Positions 41,703 to 50,961 of a stretch of 64,000 nucleotides of DNA are shown here, one piece after another; the stretch's first letter is position 1, and every line of letters begins with the position of its first letter. A program made the position numbers and the translations under genes. Origin of the DNA: Doryteuthis pealeii (Eukaryota; Mollusca; Cephalopoda; Myopsida; Loliginidae); assembly GCA_023376005.1 (NCBI GenBank), contig CM042152.1, forward strand, positions 89,124,187 through 89,188,186, read 5' to 3'. Under the pieces are notes generated by a model. It did no database searches, had not been told where the DNA came from, and saw nothing but the letters and a program-made list of their open reading frames with translations.

Positions 41703-41853
41703 TCCTGATCTTATCAATCCAACTCTTTGCTTGTATTAAAGGGAGTTTTTAAAAATAACATATTTGTATGAAAAAATAAAATCCCTATAGATTTTATTTT
41801 AAGTTTAATATTATGATGCAGAGATGTCATTAATTTCAAATTGTGATATCAAA
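41703..41853 (+). repeat. Direct repeat F, copy 2
   Basis: See 40965-41122; nearly identical. Confidence 0.85.
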
Positions 41854-42037
41854 GTTCAATCTGTGATGTGAGACTCAATCATGAATTAAGAAAGGGTCTG
41901 TCAGATCATTGGATATTGATGTCTCACCAGAAAACAGAAACTTAAAAAGAAACTTTTTTCTTCTTTATTCACCAGTCGGATAAAAATCTTTACAAAAGTA
42001 ATTTGCAAGCAACTTCTACGTCTCTTTCCCCCTACAC

Positions 42038-42087
<50 letters not shown>

Positions 42088-42470
42088 AGCTCCTTCTTCC
42101 TGAATGTCTTTTTCTGTCATTTTTTCTCTCACTTTCTCCTTCTAGACCCTTTTGTCTGTCTGTCTGTCTCTCTCTGTCATTGTCTCCCCCTAATGATCTC
42201 GCTCCTTCTCCTTCTATATTTTTCTTCTTCACTTTCTCACTCTCTTGCTCCTTATAGATCTATTTTTCAATCACTCTTTAACCCCCTGTCTCTCTCTGTC
42301 TCTCTATTATTATCTCTTCTTCATTATCTATCTCCTTATTTTATATAATTTAAGTTTCTTATTATCTATCTCCTTATTTATATAATTTAAACTTAAAATC
42401 AATGCAAATATTGAGAAACTTACGAGATCTAAAAAAATAAAACAGGAGAAATTTATTGCGCTGGAATGAG
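41854..42470. repeat. Pyrimidine-rich low-complexity stretch
   Basis: CT and TCTG runs through 42015-42370. No gene seen. Confidence 0.7.
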
Positions 42471-42479
42471 CACACATGA

Positions 42480-42890
42480 ACAGCATGTCTGCCATTATCT
42501 GAGAGAGATGACTGCGTTGGCTTGGTCACGTCAGGAGGATGGACAAAGGCTGCATCCCCAAAGACCTACTGCATGGTGAATTAGTAGAGGGCACCCAACC
42601 GGTAGGGAGACCACACCTGCACTTTAAAGATGTCTCCAAGAGGGACATGAAGACATGCCACATCAATGAGAGGCGTGTGCAGAAGACCGTGCGACCTGGT
42701 GCCTCCTCGTCAAACAAGGAACGAGAAGGAGTGAAAAAGAGAGGAAAGAAGCCGCCGCAGAAAAGAGAGCCAAAAGGAAGGAGAGACAATAGCAACTCCA
42801 GCAAGCAGCACTGTTTGTTTGCAATCATTGCACCAGAAATTGCTATTCAAAAATTGGTCTGTTCAGCCACTCATAGTTACAGATTAAAAA
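42480..42890 (+). pseudogene. LINE C-terminal fragment
   Basis: The frame around 42510-42680 reads RWLGHVRRMDKGCIPKDLLH, GELVEGTQPVGRPHLHFKDV and SKRDMKTCHIN. This is the (R/L)-W-x-G-H-(V/L)-x-R-M-x-x-x-R/C-I-P-K block of the C-terminus of many animal LINE ORF2 proteins. After a shift, VCNHCTRNCYSKIGLFSHS (about 42818-42875) is the terminal Cys/His motif, ending in a stop codon. The RT and endonuclease are missing, as in a 5'-truncated insertion. Read alone, the stretch from 42539 gives a 147-codon frame, but it is not a host gene. Confidence 0.8.
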
Positions 42891-42987
42891 AAGAAAAGAA
42901 AAGTAGTTTGAATTATGAGCTGGAGAGTAATTACCTTGAGGTTTTTTATATTCCTACTTATATTATTTTCTGTGAAAAATAAAAATA

Positions 42988-42990
<3 letters not shown>

Positions 42991-43026
<36 letters not shown>
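42991..43026. repeat. (TA)n(TG)n microsatellite
   Basis: Edge of the hammerhead-bearing element. Confidence 0.9.
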
Positions 43027-43083
43027 GAGATAGGTAGACAAACACAGGATGTTGTACAAAATGGATGTTTATTGTAGGTAGTG

Positions 43084-43130
43084 ATGTCGACATTAAAATG
43101 TTTCAGTCTGTTAGACCTTCTTCAGGACAT
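43084..43130 (-). ncRNA. Hammerhead ribozyme, type I
   Basis: Minus strand: stem I ATGTC (43130-43126) / GACAT (43088-43084), perfect. Core CTGAAGA (43125-43119; position 7 is free in the consensus CUGANGA). Stem II A-GTCT/AGAC-T with one bulged G. GAA at 43104-43102. Stem III ACATT/AATGT. Cleavage triplet GUC, cut between 43089 and 43088. This is the cleanest candidate of the window. On the minus strand the element continues with AATAAACATCCATTTTGTAC and AACATCCTGTGTTTGT, which is shared with the copies near 27.1, 29.3, 49.9 and 50.1 kb. Confidence 0.82.
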
Positions 43131-43379
43131 TGGATTGAGTTCTTGCTTCAACGGTGAACATTTTCATACTGGAGAGTTAGAAGGTTGTAAATAGGGGAAG
43201 GGCGGTCAATTGTTGGTGTTAGCAGGAGTTGGTAGTGGGAGTTCTATTTATTTTTTTATTCTTTCTGATGGGGTGTGTAGCTAGTAAGGTCCTGTTAATG
43301 ATTCCACAGGTGTTATGTGTTGAAAGAGGTCAAAGGTGGGTCATATGCGCTGGGTTTGGTAAGTCATGTACAATATTTA

Positions 43380-43634
43380 ATATTTCCTCACACCTAGGAA
43401 AAGCCATCATAAACAGCTACAGACCAAAAAGACAAGACAATACTTAGCCAAAAAAAAAAAAAAATAATAATAATAATAATAAACATACACACGCACACTC
43501 ATAACAAATCCTACTACCACTTCCCTCTTTTACATCCATTCAAAGTCAGCACCATAAGCAATACACCAAATGTTAATTGTAGATCTCGCTTCGTTAATAT
43601 TTTCTCACATCTAGGAAAAGCCATCATAAACAGC
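43380..43634 (+). repeat. Tandem host repeat G, with the LTR empty site
   Basis: AGGAAAAGCCATCATAAACA at 43397 and 43613. In the first copy it continues GCTACAGACCAAAAAGACA; in the second, that continuation is moved to 44473 by the LTR. Confidence 0.8.
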
Positions 43635-44472
43635 TGTAGGCGTTATTTTCGTATTCGCCTGGGGAGTTGTCTGCCCGTTTAGTTTCACTGGTTCCTGCTA
43701 GGGGCCTTTGATATTTAAGCGGCTGATTTGAACGTCTCTTTCTCTTTTCCTGTTGCTCGACCTACGAGAAACTATGGGTTAGACTTAGGTCTACCCCCTT
43801 TCTTGTTGGGGCTTCGGCCCTTAACACTGGCCACTCACTGCTAGTAAGTCTATTATACGATATATGACCATCCTTTAGTCATGTATCCGTAACTACATTT
43901 TTATGTACATTTAGGTATCTCTTTGATACCTAAATATCTTATATTTTACCATTCATGAATGTGTCATTATCTCTACTCTTGTATATGTATTTATATTACT
44001 TATGTATGTATGTTATGTACACCTCTATGTATTATGTACCCTGTTTATTCTGTGCTGTATATAAAACGTTTTTATGTACATTTAGGTATCTCTTTGATAC
44101 CTAAATATCTTGTATTTTACCATTCATGAATGTGTCATTATCTCTACTCTTGTATATGTATTTATATTACTTATGTATGTATGTTTATGTACACCTCTAT
44201 GTATTATGTACCCTGTTTATTCTGTGCTGTATATAAAACGTTTTTATGTACATTTAGGTATCTCTTTGATACCTAAATATCTTATATTTTACCATTCATG
44301 AATGTGTCATTATCTCTACTCTTGTATATGTATTTATATTACTTATGTATGTATGTTTATGTACACATCTATGTATTATGTACCCTGTTTATTCTGTGCT
44401 GTATATAAACTGTTTTGTCTATCAACCTTTGTCGGAGTTTTATCTCAAGTATTATCACTTTGAAACATTACA
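43635..44472 (+). mobile_element. Solo LTR, family 6, TSD CAGC, with internal 172-bp triplication
   Basis: Tips TGTAGGCG ... AACATTACA, flanked by CAGC at 43631-43634 and 44473-44476. TATA-like GATATTTAAGCGG near 43710. A unit beginning TTATGTACATTTAGGTATCT recurs at 43901, 44072 and 44244, so the LTR has grown by tandem duplication. The diverged copy at 4851-5240 has only one such region. Confidence 0.87.
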
Positions 44473-44605
44473 CAGCTATAGACTAAAAAGACAGCAAAAC
44501 AATGCTTAGCAAACAAAAACAAACAAAACAGTAGACAAAATGATGCCAACGATATAGCCTCATAATCTTGGTGCTCTTAGATTGAGGCTTGGTCAGCAAT
44601 CCATA

Positions 44606-44830
44606 ATTCTAGGCACCTATAGTGTAATGGTTGGCACGAGTTCAAAACGTGGATGAGGCTGATAGCATCACATATAGTGCTAATACCATTGAGAAAGGTA
44701 CGCATACAACTATCCTCCCTTCAACTGTGGGTAAATAATAGGGCAGACTGGGCTCTTTAACCTCGTTTGAAATGGCAACTGGTCTAAGAGAAGGAAAACT
44801 GAATTCAAATATGTTAAACTCTGCTTAAAA
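44606..44830 (+). repeat. tRNA-derived SINE (type 1), first part, split by an LTR
   Basis: GCACCTATAGTGTAATGGTT (A-box region), GAGTTCAAAACGTGG, AGTAGGGCAGACTGG-like body, up to CTCTGCTTAAAA. The rest (CTTAAAAAGTAATAGGG...TGACCTTGCATCACATCCTG) lies at 45294-45390. Confidence 0.75.
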
Positions 44831-45293
44831 TGTTACGTACTTTCTTATTCTTCTGGTCAGATCTGCTTCTTCTATCTTCTAATGGTCTGGTATATCTTCT
44901 ACAGGTCTCGTCTGGTCTTCTTGTATGGGGATTCCGGGTCTGGTTCTGCTGGGGATCATTTCTTATCAGAAGCCCTGTGTCATTGATAGCTTTTAGTAAT
45001 AACAACAAGACTTCGATTTACCTTTGATGTTATTTTATTCAGGATCCCCAGGCCAGACAACTGCGCGCTGAGAGTCACATCTTGCTAGCTTCTAACTCTG
45101 CAACTGACTAACTGCAACTAACTACTGCAACTGACTTACTGAGTTGCCCACCTTAAACCGGAAGCGGGCTTTCTATCGGGGTTCCGTTCTCACGATTCTA
45201 TCCCCAGAAAGCAAGGTGAGAGTGAGGTCAAGCATTGTCACTCACTCTCAAGGCCATCAGCTGTACTGATCGCCATAAGGATTTCTACACTAC
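44831..45293 (-). mobile_element. LTR family 4, inserted in a SINE
   Basis: On the minus strand it starts GTAGTGTAGAAATCC and ends AAAGTACGTAACA. CTTAAAA occurs on both sides (44824-44830, 45294-45300), where the SINE consensus has it once. The relative on the plus strand is 53664-54183. The purine-rich 3' part (GACCAGAC..., AGAAGA...) resembles that of LTR family 1. Confidence 0.7.
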
Positions 45294-45474
45294 CTTAAAA
45301 AGTAATAGGGATCCAATTAATATGTAACAAAAAGTTGACCTTGCATCACATCCTGCTCATGTGGATGTGTTGGTAAAATAATACCAGTGTAATATTTTGA
45401 AGTTTTTCCTTTGAAAAATAATAAAGTGAATCAAATGTCTTCCAGTATTTTGATATATACTAGTTTAATATATA

Positions 45475-45774
45475 TATATTTACCAACCCCGCCGCACGAG
45501 CAGGATGCGACACAAGGTCAATTTCTTAAGCGGAATTCAGCAGGTTTGAATTCAGAGTTTTCCTTCTCCTAGACCGGTGGCCTAACCAAGGTTAAAGAGC
45601 CCAGTCTTCCCTACTATTTACCCATAGCTGGAGGGAGAGTAGGATTCATACCTTTCCCAAGGATATTAGCGCTAAATGAAATGCAATTACCACATCCAGG
45701 ATTTGAACTCGGGGCGACGAGTCCATTTCCCATGACTTTAACCATTACAACACACGCTTCCCACACTAGTTTAA
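45475..45774 (-). repeat. tRNA-derived SINE (type 1), full length, 16-bp TSD
   Basis: Flanked by ACTAGTTTAATATATA at 45459-45474 and 45775-45790. Minus strand: GTGGGAAGCGTGTGTTGTAA start, B-box ACCCCGAGTTCAAATCC region, and 3' end GTCGCATCCTGCTCGTGCGG. The long duplication shows insertion by a LINE machinery. Confidence 0.9.
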
Positions 45775-45790
45775 TATATAAGGTGACTGA

Positions 45791-46625
45791 AGGTGTTCAA
45801 GCCGTTTCAGGTAACCACTGTGGTTGGTAGTATTGTGGTTGTCACTGCACTGATGTGTCGATAACATTACAGTAACCAAATGGTTCAAGAAATCTTGCTC
45901 TGTTTGCAAAAACCTCAACAATTAGGCAAGGTTAAATAAGCCTAAGATTGTAGATTCCAAGACCATGCTCCAAGCCACAGAGGCAAATCTAGTGAGTAGC
46001 ACTTGGAGAGTATCAGGCGAGCTTAATATCTTCGAGTTCGATTTTTACCTCACGTTGACAAAATATTGTCAAACATTTAACTAACCCTAGCATGAAACTG
46101 GAGAAAAAAAGAAATGAATGAATTAAGAAAGAGAGGAAGAAAAAGAAAGAGAGGAAGAAAATGAATGCATGTTTAGATTGCTGAGCAAAAATAAAACCGT
46201 TTTTAAGAAGTAATCATGAATTGAAAAATGAATTCAGTTACTGAGAGGATGAAAGTGAATCTGGTTGAAAAAAAAAGTTGCAATTTGGATGAGAAAATTG
46301 AAAAGAAGAAAGAAAATTGCCAGTGGACATTTTTTCAAAGTCATTATGGCTTTGAAAAAAAAAAAAAAAAAAAAAAAGAAGATAAAAGAATGATAATGTA
46401 TGAACGTTATTTCAAATAATTAGCAGGATATAGAATATATAGATAGAAATTGACACGCTAACACATATAGGCACAAACACAAGGAAATAATTATTCACAT
46501 GCAGATAATAATAAAACTAATCATTTATCTCTCTACTTACATAAATGTCCTTGTGCATCCATCTATTAAAATTATATATTGCAACAAATATTTATAGTTA
46601 AATATGCCAAAACTTGGACGTAGTA

Positions 46626-46663
<38 letters not shown>
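45791..46663. other. No gene recognised
   Basis: A region resembling 56030-56310 (CAAGCCATAGAGGCAAAT-like, GAGAGTATCA) at about 45830-46030. A-rich tract at 46350 and (TA)n at 46631-46662. Confidence 0.5.
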
Positions 46664-46666
<3 letters not shown>

Positions 46667-46882
46667 GGAGGTTGATTTAGAAGGCTATCACAATGCAGTT
46701 TGGAATAAATAAAAAAATAATAATACGGTAACAATGGTGTTGTGTATTGACCTGTATTTTTTATTATTTCTTAATAATAAAAAATACAGGTCAACACACA
46801 ACACCATTGTTACCGTATTATTATTTTTTATTTATTCCAAACTGCATTGTGATAGCCTTCTAAATCAACCTCCTAACCAATA
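46664..46882. mobile_element. Nearly perfect fold-back, arms about 105 bp
   Basis: TAGGAGGTTGATTTAGAAGG to TATTTTTTATTATT, mirrored with hardly a mismatch around a few loop bases (TCTT). (TA)n precedes it. No coding sequence. Such perfect symmetry means recent formation or gene conversion. Confidence 0.85.
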
Positions 46883-46935
46883 TATACACAATGCTTCAAG
46901 CAAATTATGAAACTCTCTTATATATATATATATAT

Positions 46936-47131
46936 AGTTGAAACAGACTGTACAATGTTCTAGCATCGCATGATCATTTGCGAAATTCACTTGTCATGGT
47001 TATTTTCTATAATTATCAAATTTTATACGCATTTATATGCATTGTAATTGCCTTCAAGCAAAAATATAAATAATAATATATACTTTATCAACAATGCTTC
47101 TAAAAAACAAACATCCAAAAATCTTATTTCC
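46936..47131 (+). repeat. Truncated first monomer of a ribozyme-bearing repeat
   Basis: Begins inside the hammerhead (AGTTGAAACAGACTGTACAA) and matches 47353-47543 almost base for base up to CATCCAAAAATCTTA. The distance between copies, about 416 bp, would be the monomer length. Confidence 0.8.
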
Positions 47132-47242
47132 TTCACCGGGTCATGGGTCTGTTTTTTTGTTATTTACTGAACGTCCGCGTACCTCATATGGTAGAGGCGT
47201 GCTAGTATCATTGACAGGTTAATTTCGCAGGGATTGTACGAT

Positions 47243-47328
47243 GCGGACTGTTGGCCGAGCGGTAAAGTCACAGACTTTGCCTGCTGGACTACCGGTTTCG
47301 ATTTCTGTCGGAGGGAAATCATTAGTAT
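47243..47328 (+). repeat. tRNA-Leu/Ser-like head next to hammerhead
   Basis: Perfect A-box TGGCCGAGCGG (47252-47262) and B-box-like CGGTTTCGATTTC (47293-47305), followed after about 24 nt by the ribozyme. The arrangement is that of a Pol III-driven SINE head. Confidence 0.65.
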
Positions 47329-47374
47329 ACATCGCTGATGAAACTTAATAAAGTTGAAACAGACTGTACAATGT
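47329..47374 (+). ncRNA. Hammerhead ribozyme, type I, one stem I mismatch
   Basis: Core CTGATGA (47335-47341). Stem II AACTT/AAGTT around AATA, perfect. GAA at 47356-47358. Stem III ACA/TGT. Cleavage triplet GUA, cut between 47368 and 47369. Stem I ACATCG (47329-47334) / CAATGT (47369-47374) pairs at five of six positions, the exception being A-C. Confidence 0.72.
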
Positions 47375-47539
47375 TCTAGCATCGCATGATCATTTGCGAA
47401 ATTCACTTGTCATGGTTATTTTCTATAATTATCAAATTTTATACGCATTTATATGCATTGTAATTGCCTTCAAGCAAAAATATAAATAATAATATATACT
47501 TTATTCATTAATGCTTCTAAAAAACAAACATCCAAAAAT

Positions 47540-47543
<4 letters not shown>
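47353..47543 (+). repeat. Second monomer, 3' part
   Basis: Duplicate of 46936-47131, ending at (TA)n (47544-47580). Confidence 0.85.
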
Positions 47544-47583
<40 letters not shown>

Positions 47584-47905
47584 GTATAAAGTTACAAAAA
47601 TAAGAAAATGTATATTGTGTTTTTTATTGCTGAAAGTACACAACACTATTTTTCACAAGTTAAATTTTTTAAAATATATGAAAGCATTGTACCTATTATT
47701 AAGTGTAGGTCTATAAACAAAGTAATACACACCCTTTGATGTATTTCAATGTCTATGCTACATATGTGTCTGAGAATAAATTGGAAATTCTATTTAGAGA
47801 CACAATAAATCATATTTATATTTTACATATTAATATATGTATTTCTATATATAAAAGACATTTATATCTATATATATTTGACATACTAATATATATATAT
47901 TTATA

Positions 47906-48534
47906 TCTTATTATAATGGAGATTGTGTGTTTTTCTGTCTGTAACCGAAACTATATTACTACTAAAGTCACAATTCCCTTAGTTATTAATGACCCTTTCT
48001 CAATGATTTTATTTTGATTTAAACCTCAATTATTAATAAAATTGTTTTACATTATTAATACTGTTAACCATATCTACATACTAACAACATGCAATTATAT
48101 TTATATATACAACAAAATAGCGGTTAACAGTGTGAACGGGAAGGCTAATTTACATATTGGCATTAAAAATGTGATTTTAATAAATATGTGCTTAGTATTA
48201 TTGATTTCTAACTGTTTGGTTTTATTTTAATGAATATAAGCAAAAGCCTCTTCAATGAATCTTAAATGAAATCCATTAACAAGAAAAAATAACTGTCATT
48301 TTATTCTTTACTTCCTCTTTTAACTAAATACTTCAATTAGAAAAAATAACAATGAAAGACGAAAGTGATGGAAGAGTAAGTTTCAGTTGTTCTATTTATC
48401 GATTATACCTGCCTTCTGTTTCAAATCTTTTTATCTGCATTCTTATTTAGTTTCATTAGCCTTTCTAATTTAATATAATATTTTATTACATTAAAACTTA
48501 AATACTTGCACCCGGAGGTGCATATATTTGCTAG
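47906..48534 (+). mobile_element. Non-autonomous Helitron, complete
   Basis: Starts TCTTATTATAATGGAGATTG after A47905 and ends CTAG (48531-48534) before T. The hairpin GCACC-CGGA-GGTGC (48508-48521) lies 9 nt before CTAG. 629 bp. High identity to the minus-strand copy at 29805-30439. Confidence 0.9.
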
Positions 48535-48699
48535 TATATATAATAGACATGCAAATATATTTTACATACTATAGATATATTTATATATATAATAGACATG
48601 TTAATATATATATATATATATTTACATACTAATATATATAATATATAATAGATATATATATATATATATATATTTTACATACATATATACATATATAAT

Positions 48700-48771
<72 letters not shown>

Positions 48772-48886
48772 TACATACTAATATATATATATATATATAA
48801 TAGACATGCTAATATATATATATAATAGACATGCTAATATATATATATAATAGACATGCTAATATATATATATAAAAGACATACTA

Positions 48887-48924
<38 letters not shown>

Positions 48925-49113
48925 GACATATATATGTTTTAGTATTAAACACCATTTTTATATACATATGTATATAATTGATAATCTAAAATGCTATCAA
49001 TTACCCAGTGCATTCTATGTTATTCCAACATATATATTTAGGAAAAAAATGGAAATGAATCCATCATTATATTGAAGAATATATATGTTAACAGAATATA
49101 TATTAGACCCCTA

Positions 49114-49159
<46 letters not shown>

Positions 49160-49160
49160 A
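48535..49160. repeat. (TA)n with ATAGACATGCTAATATAT minisatellite
   Basis: Repeated ATAATAGACATGCTAATATA units up to 48935, then AATGGAAATGAATCCATC (49037), a diverged form of the shared terminal motif, and (TA)n at 49119-49157. Confidence 0.85.
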
Positions 49161-49539
49161 TGGAGGTAATTGGTAAAATGATGGCATTTTAAATTATTAA
49201 TTTTTTGCTCCAAGCATGTTTCAACTTTTGTCTACTATGCAGCATACTAAAGTCAGTTGGGCGCTGTCTGCGGGGAAAGCAACAACATGATGCAAATTAC
49301 TCCTCCAGAAATTTGAAAACAACATGGTGTACTGGTTGGAATTCACACTGGAAACTACAATAAAAAATACTGACATGCCATGATGATGGTTTAATATTAA
49401 AAAGCCCCACAATAAACAAATGTTTAACATCTAGTTGTAGAAAAAAGTTTTTCTACCATGTTTCATGTGTTCCTGAAGAACATGTACCTTGAACACTGAA
49501 ACCGGGGTAGAGAAAAAAACATTTTTCTACAATTATAAA
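49161..49539. other. No gene recognised
   Basis: Near 49472, CTGAAGAACATG...CACTGAAACC has a hammerhead-like outline, but the stems are poor. Nothing else seen. Confidence 0.4.
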
Positions 49540-49752
49540 TGATACATTTTTTGTACTTTCTGACACACCTTGTATTCTGAAAAAAACAAACCTTCCATTC
49601 ATTCTTCATTACTATCTTGGTAAATACTGCTTTAAACTTGGTACACACTTTGTATTCCCCCAAAAAATAAGGAATGGAATTTTTTTTTCAGAATACAAGG
49701 TATGTCAAAAGGTACAACAAATCTTGATACATTTTTGACACACCTAGTATAT
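49540..49752. mobile_element. Mariner-like MITE, diverged relative of 1825-2346
   Basis: TGACACACCTTGTATTCTGA at the left and ACAAGGTATGTCAAAAGGTA towards the right, with TTCCATTCATTCTTCATTAC between. It has one unit instead of the tandem run. Confidence 0.7.
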
Positions 49753-49763
49753 ATTACACACTG

Positions 49764-49767
<4 letters not shown>

Positions 49768-49809
<42 letters not shown>

Positions 49810-49880
49810 TGTCAAATAATATAAAAATTGTGTATATAAAAATCTAAGTTTATTACAATATATATATATATATATATATG
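49768..49880. repeat. (TA)n microsatellites
   Basis: Two AT runs directly before the fold-back element. Confidence 0.9.
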
Positions 49881-50200
49881 AGAAGAAAATATTTAAAAAA
49901 TATAACAAACACAGGATGTTATGATTACGGGAAACAATTTTATGTGTAAATACTTAAGCATTTTGGTATATTGTACCATCTTCAGGACACTGTTAAGTAA
50001 TGTTTATGTGAGGGACAAAATGAAAGATGTTAAGTGTATAGTGAACATCTTTCATTTTGTCCCTCACATAAACATTACTTAACATTGTCCTGAAGATGGT
50101 ACAATATACCGAAATGCTTAAGTATTGACACATAAAATTGTTTCACTGATCATAACATCCTGTGTTTGTTATATTTTTAAAATATTTTCTTCTCATATTG
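49880..50200. mobile_element. Fold-back element carrying a hammerhead in each arm
   Basis: Arms of about 150-160 bp (49880-50040 and 50042-50200), from GAGAAGAAAATATTT to its complement, with ACAAACACAGGATGTTATGA and GAGGGACAAAATGAAAGATG inside. The right arm has the better ribozyme; in the left arm (minus strand) GAAA has changed to AAAA. (TA)n on both outer sides. Confidence 0.85.
50086..50130 (+). ncRNA. Hammerhead ribozyme candidate, type I
   Basis: Stem I TGTC (50086-50089) / GACA (50127-50130). Core CTGAAGA (50090-50096). Stem II GGTA/TACC with one unpaired T before it. GAA at 50111-50113. Stem III ATGC/GTAT with a G-U and loop TTAA. Cleavage triplet AUU, cut after 50126. Confidence 0.62.
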
Positions 50201-50221
50201 TCGGATTAATTTCCTCACCGT

Positions 50222-50226
50222 ATTTC

Positions 50227-50262
<36 letters not shown>
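50222..50262. repeat. (TA)n microsatellite
   Basis: AT run closing the fold-back region. Confidence 0.9.
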
Positions 50263-50266
<4 letters not shown>

Positions 50267-50961
50267 ATATTTATTGGTTTCAAAGAGATACTCTTCATTA
50301 ATCCAGCTGAACATTTGAAAAAAATGGAAATAACATTCTTTTGTATTTATGTACAAGCTTCATGTTATATTTAGCCTTAAAGAAGTTTAGATGTAGAAAA
50401 CTATATCTTATGTGTATGTAAAATTGTATTGAAATATGAATAAATATGATGATATTATATATGGAAATAGACACAATTATTTTACAAAGATTTAACAAAA
50501 AATGGCAATAACATTGGGAATTCTATTTTCAAATATGAACCATATGATTATGCAATTCACTAATTTGGGAGAGGAAACACCTGCATCTCATTCAGGTTGA
50601 CCAAAGAAAAAAAAAAGCTTATTTGTATGAGGAAAAAAAATTGAAAAATATCCCTGTTCTAAAGAATTTAGAAAAAAATTTGCAAAAACATCTAAAATCC
50701 TAAATGCCCTAACTTTGTCCTCTTTAGAAAAAAATGGTTGGCACCAGTTCAATTCCAGGCTGTCATTTCTCTTTAGAATCTTCGTTTTCATAATTTGTAT
50801 CTTTCTTTGCAAAAAAACATAAAAAAACTGGAAGTAAATTGATTGATTGATGCATAACTGAAAACTGAAAATTATTGTGGCTTTCTAGGGAATAACAATT
50901 CTACTAAAACTTTTCTACTGTAAATATTAGCAGAATATTTAGTCAGAAATAAAGGAACATA
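50263..50961. other. No gene recognised
   Basis: AT-rich, short random frames only. Confidence 0.6.

Noticed and set aside
42539..42982. 147-codon open frame as a new gene
   Set aside because: It is the C-terminus of a LINE protein running into unrelated sequence.
49460..49510. Hammerhead on the plus strand (CTGAAGAACATG...CTGAAACC)
   Set aside because: Stem II is poor and stem I pairs at only three positions. Could be an old relic, but not supported.
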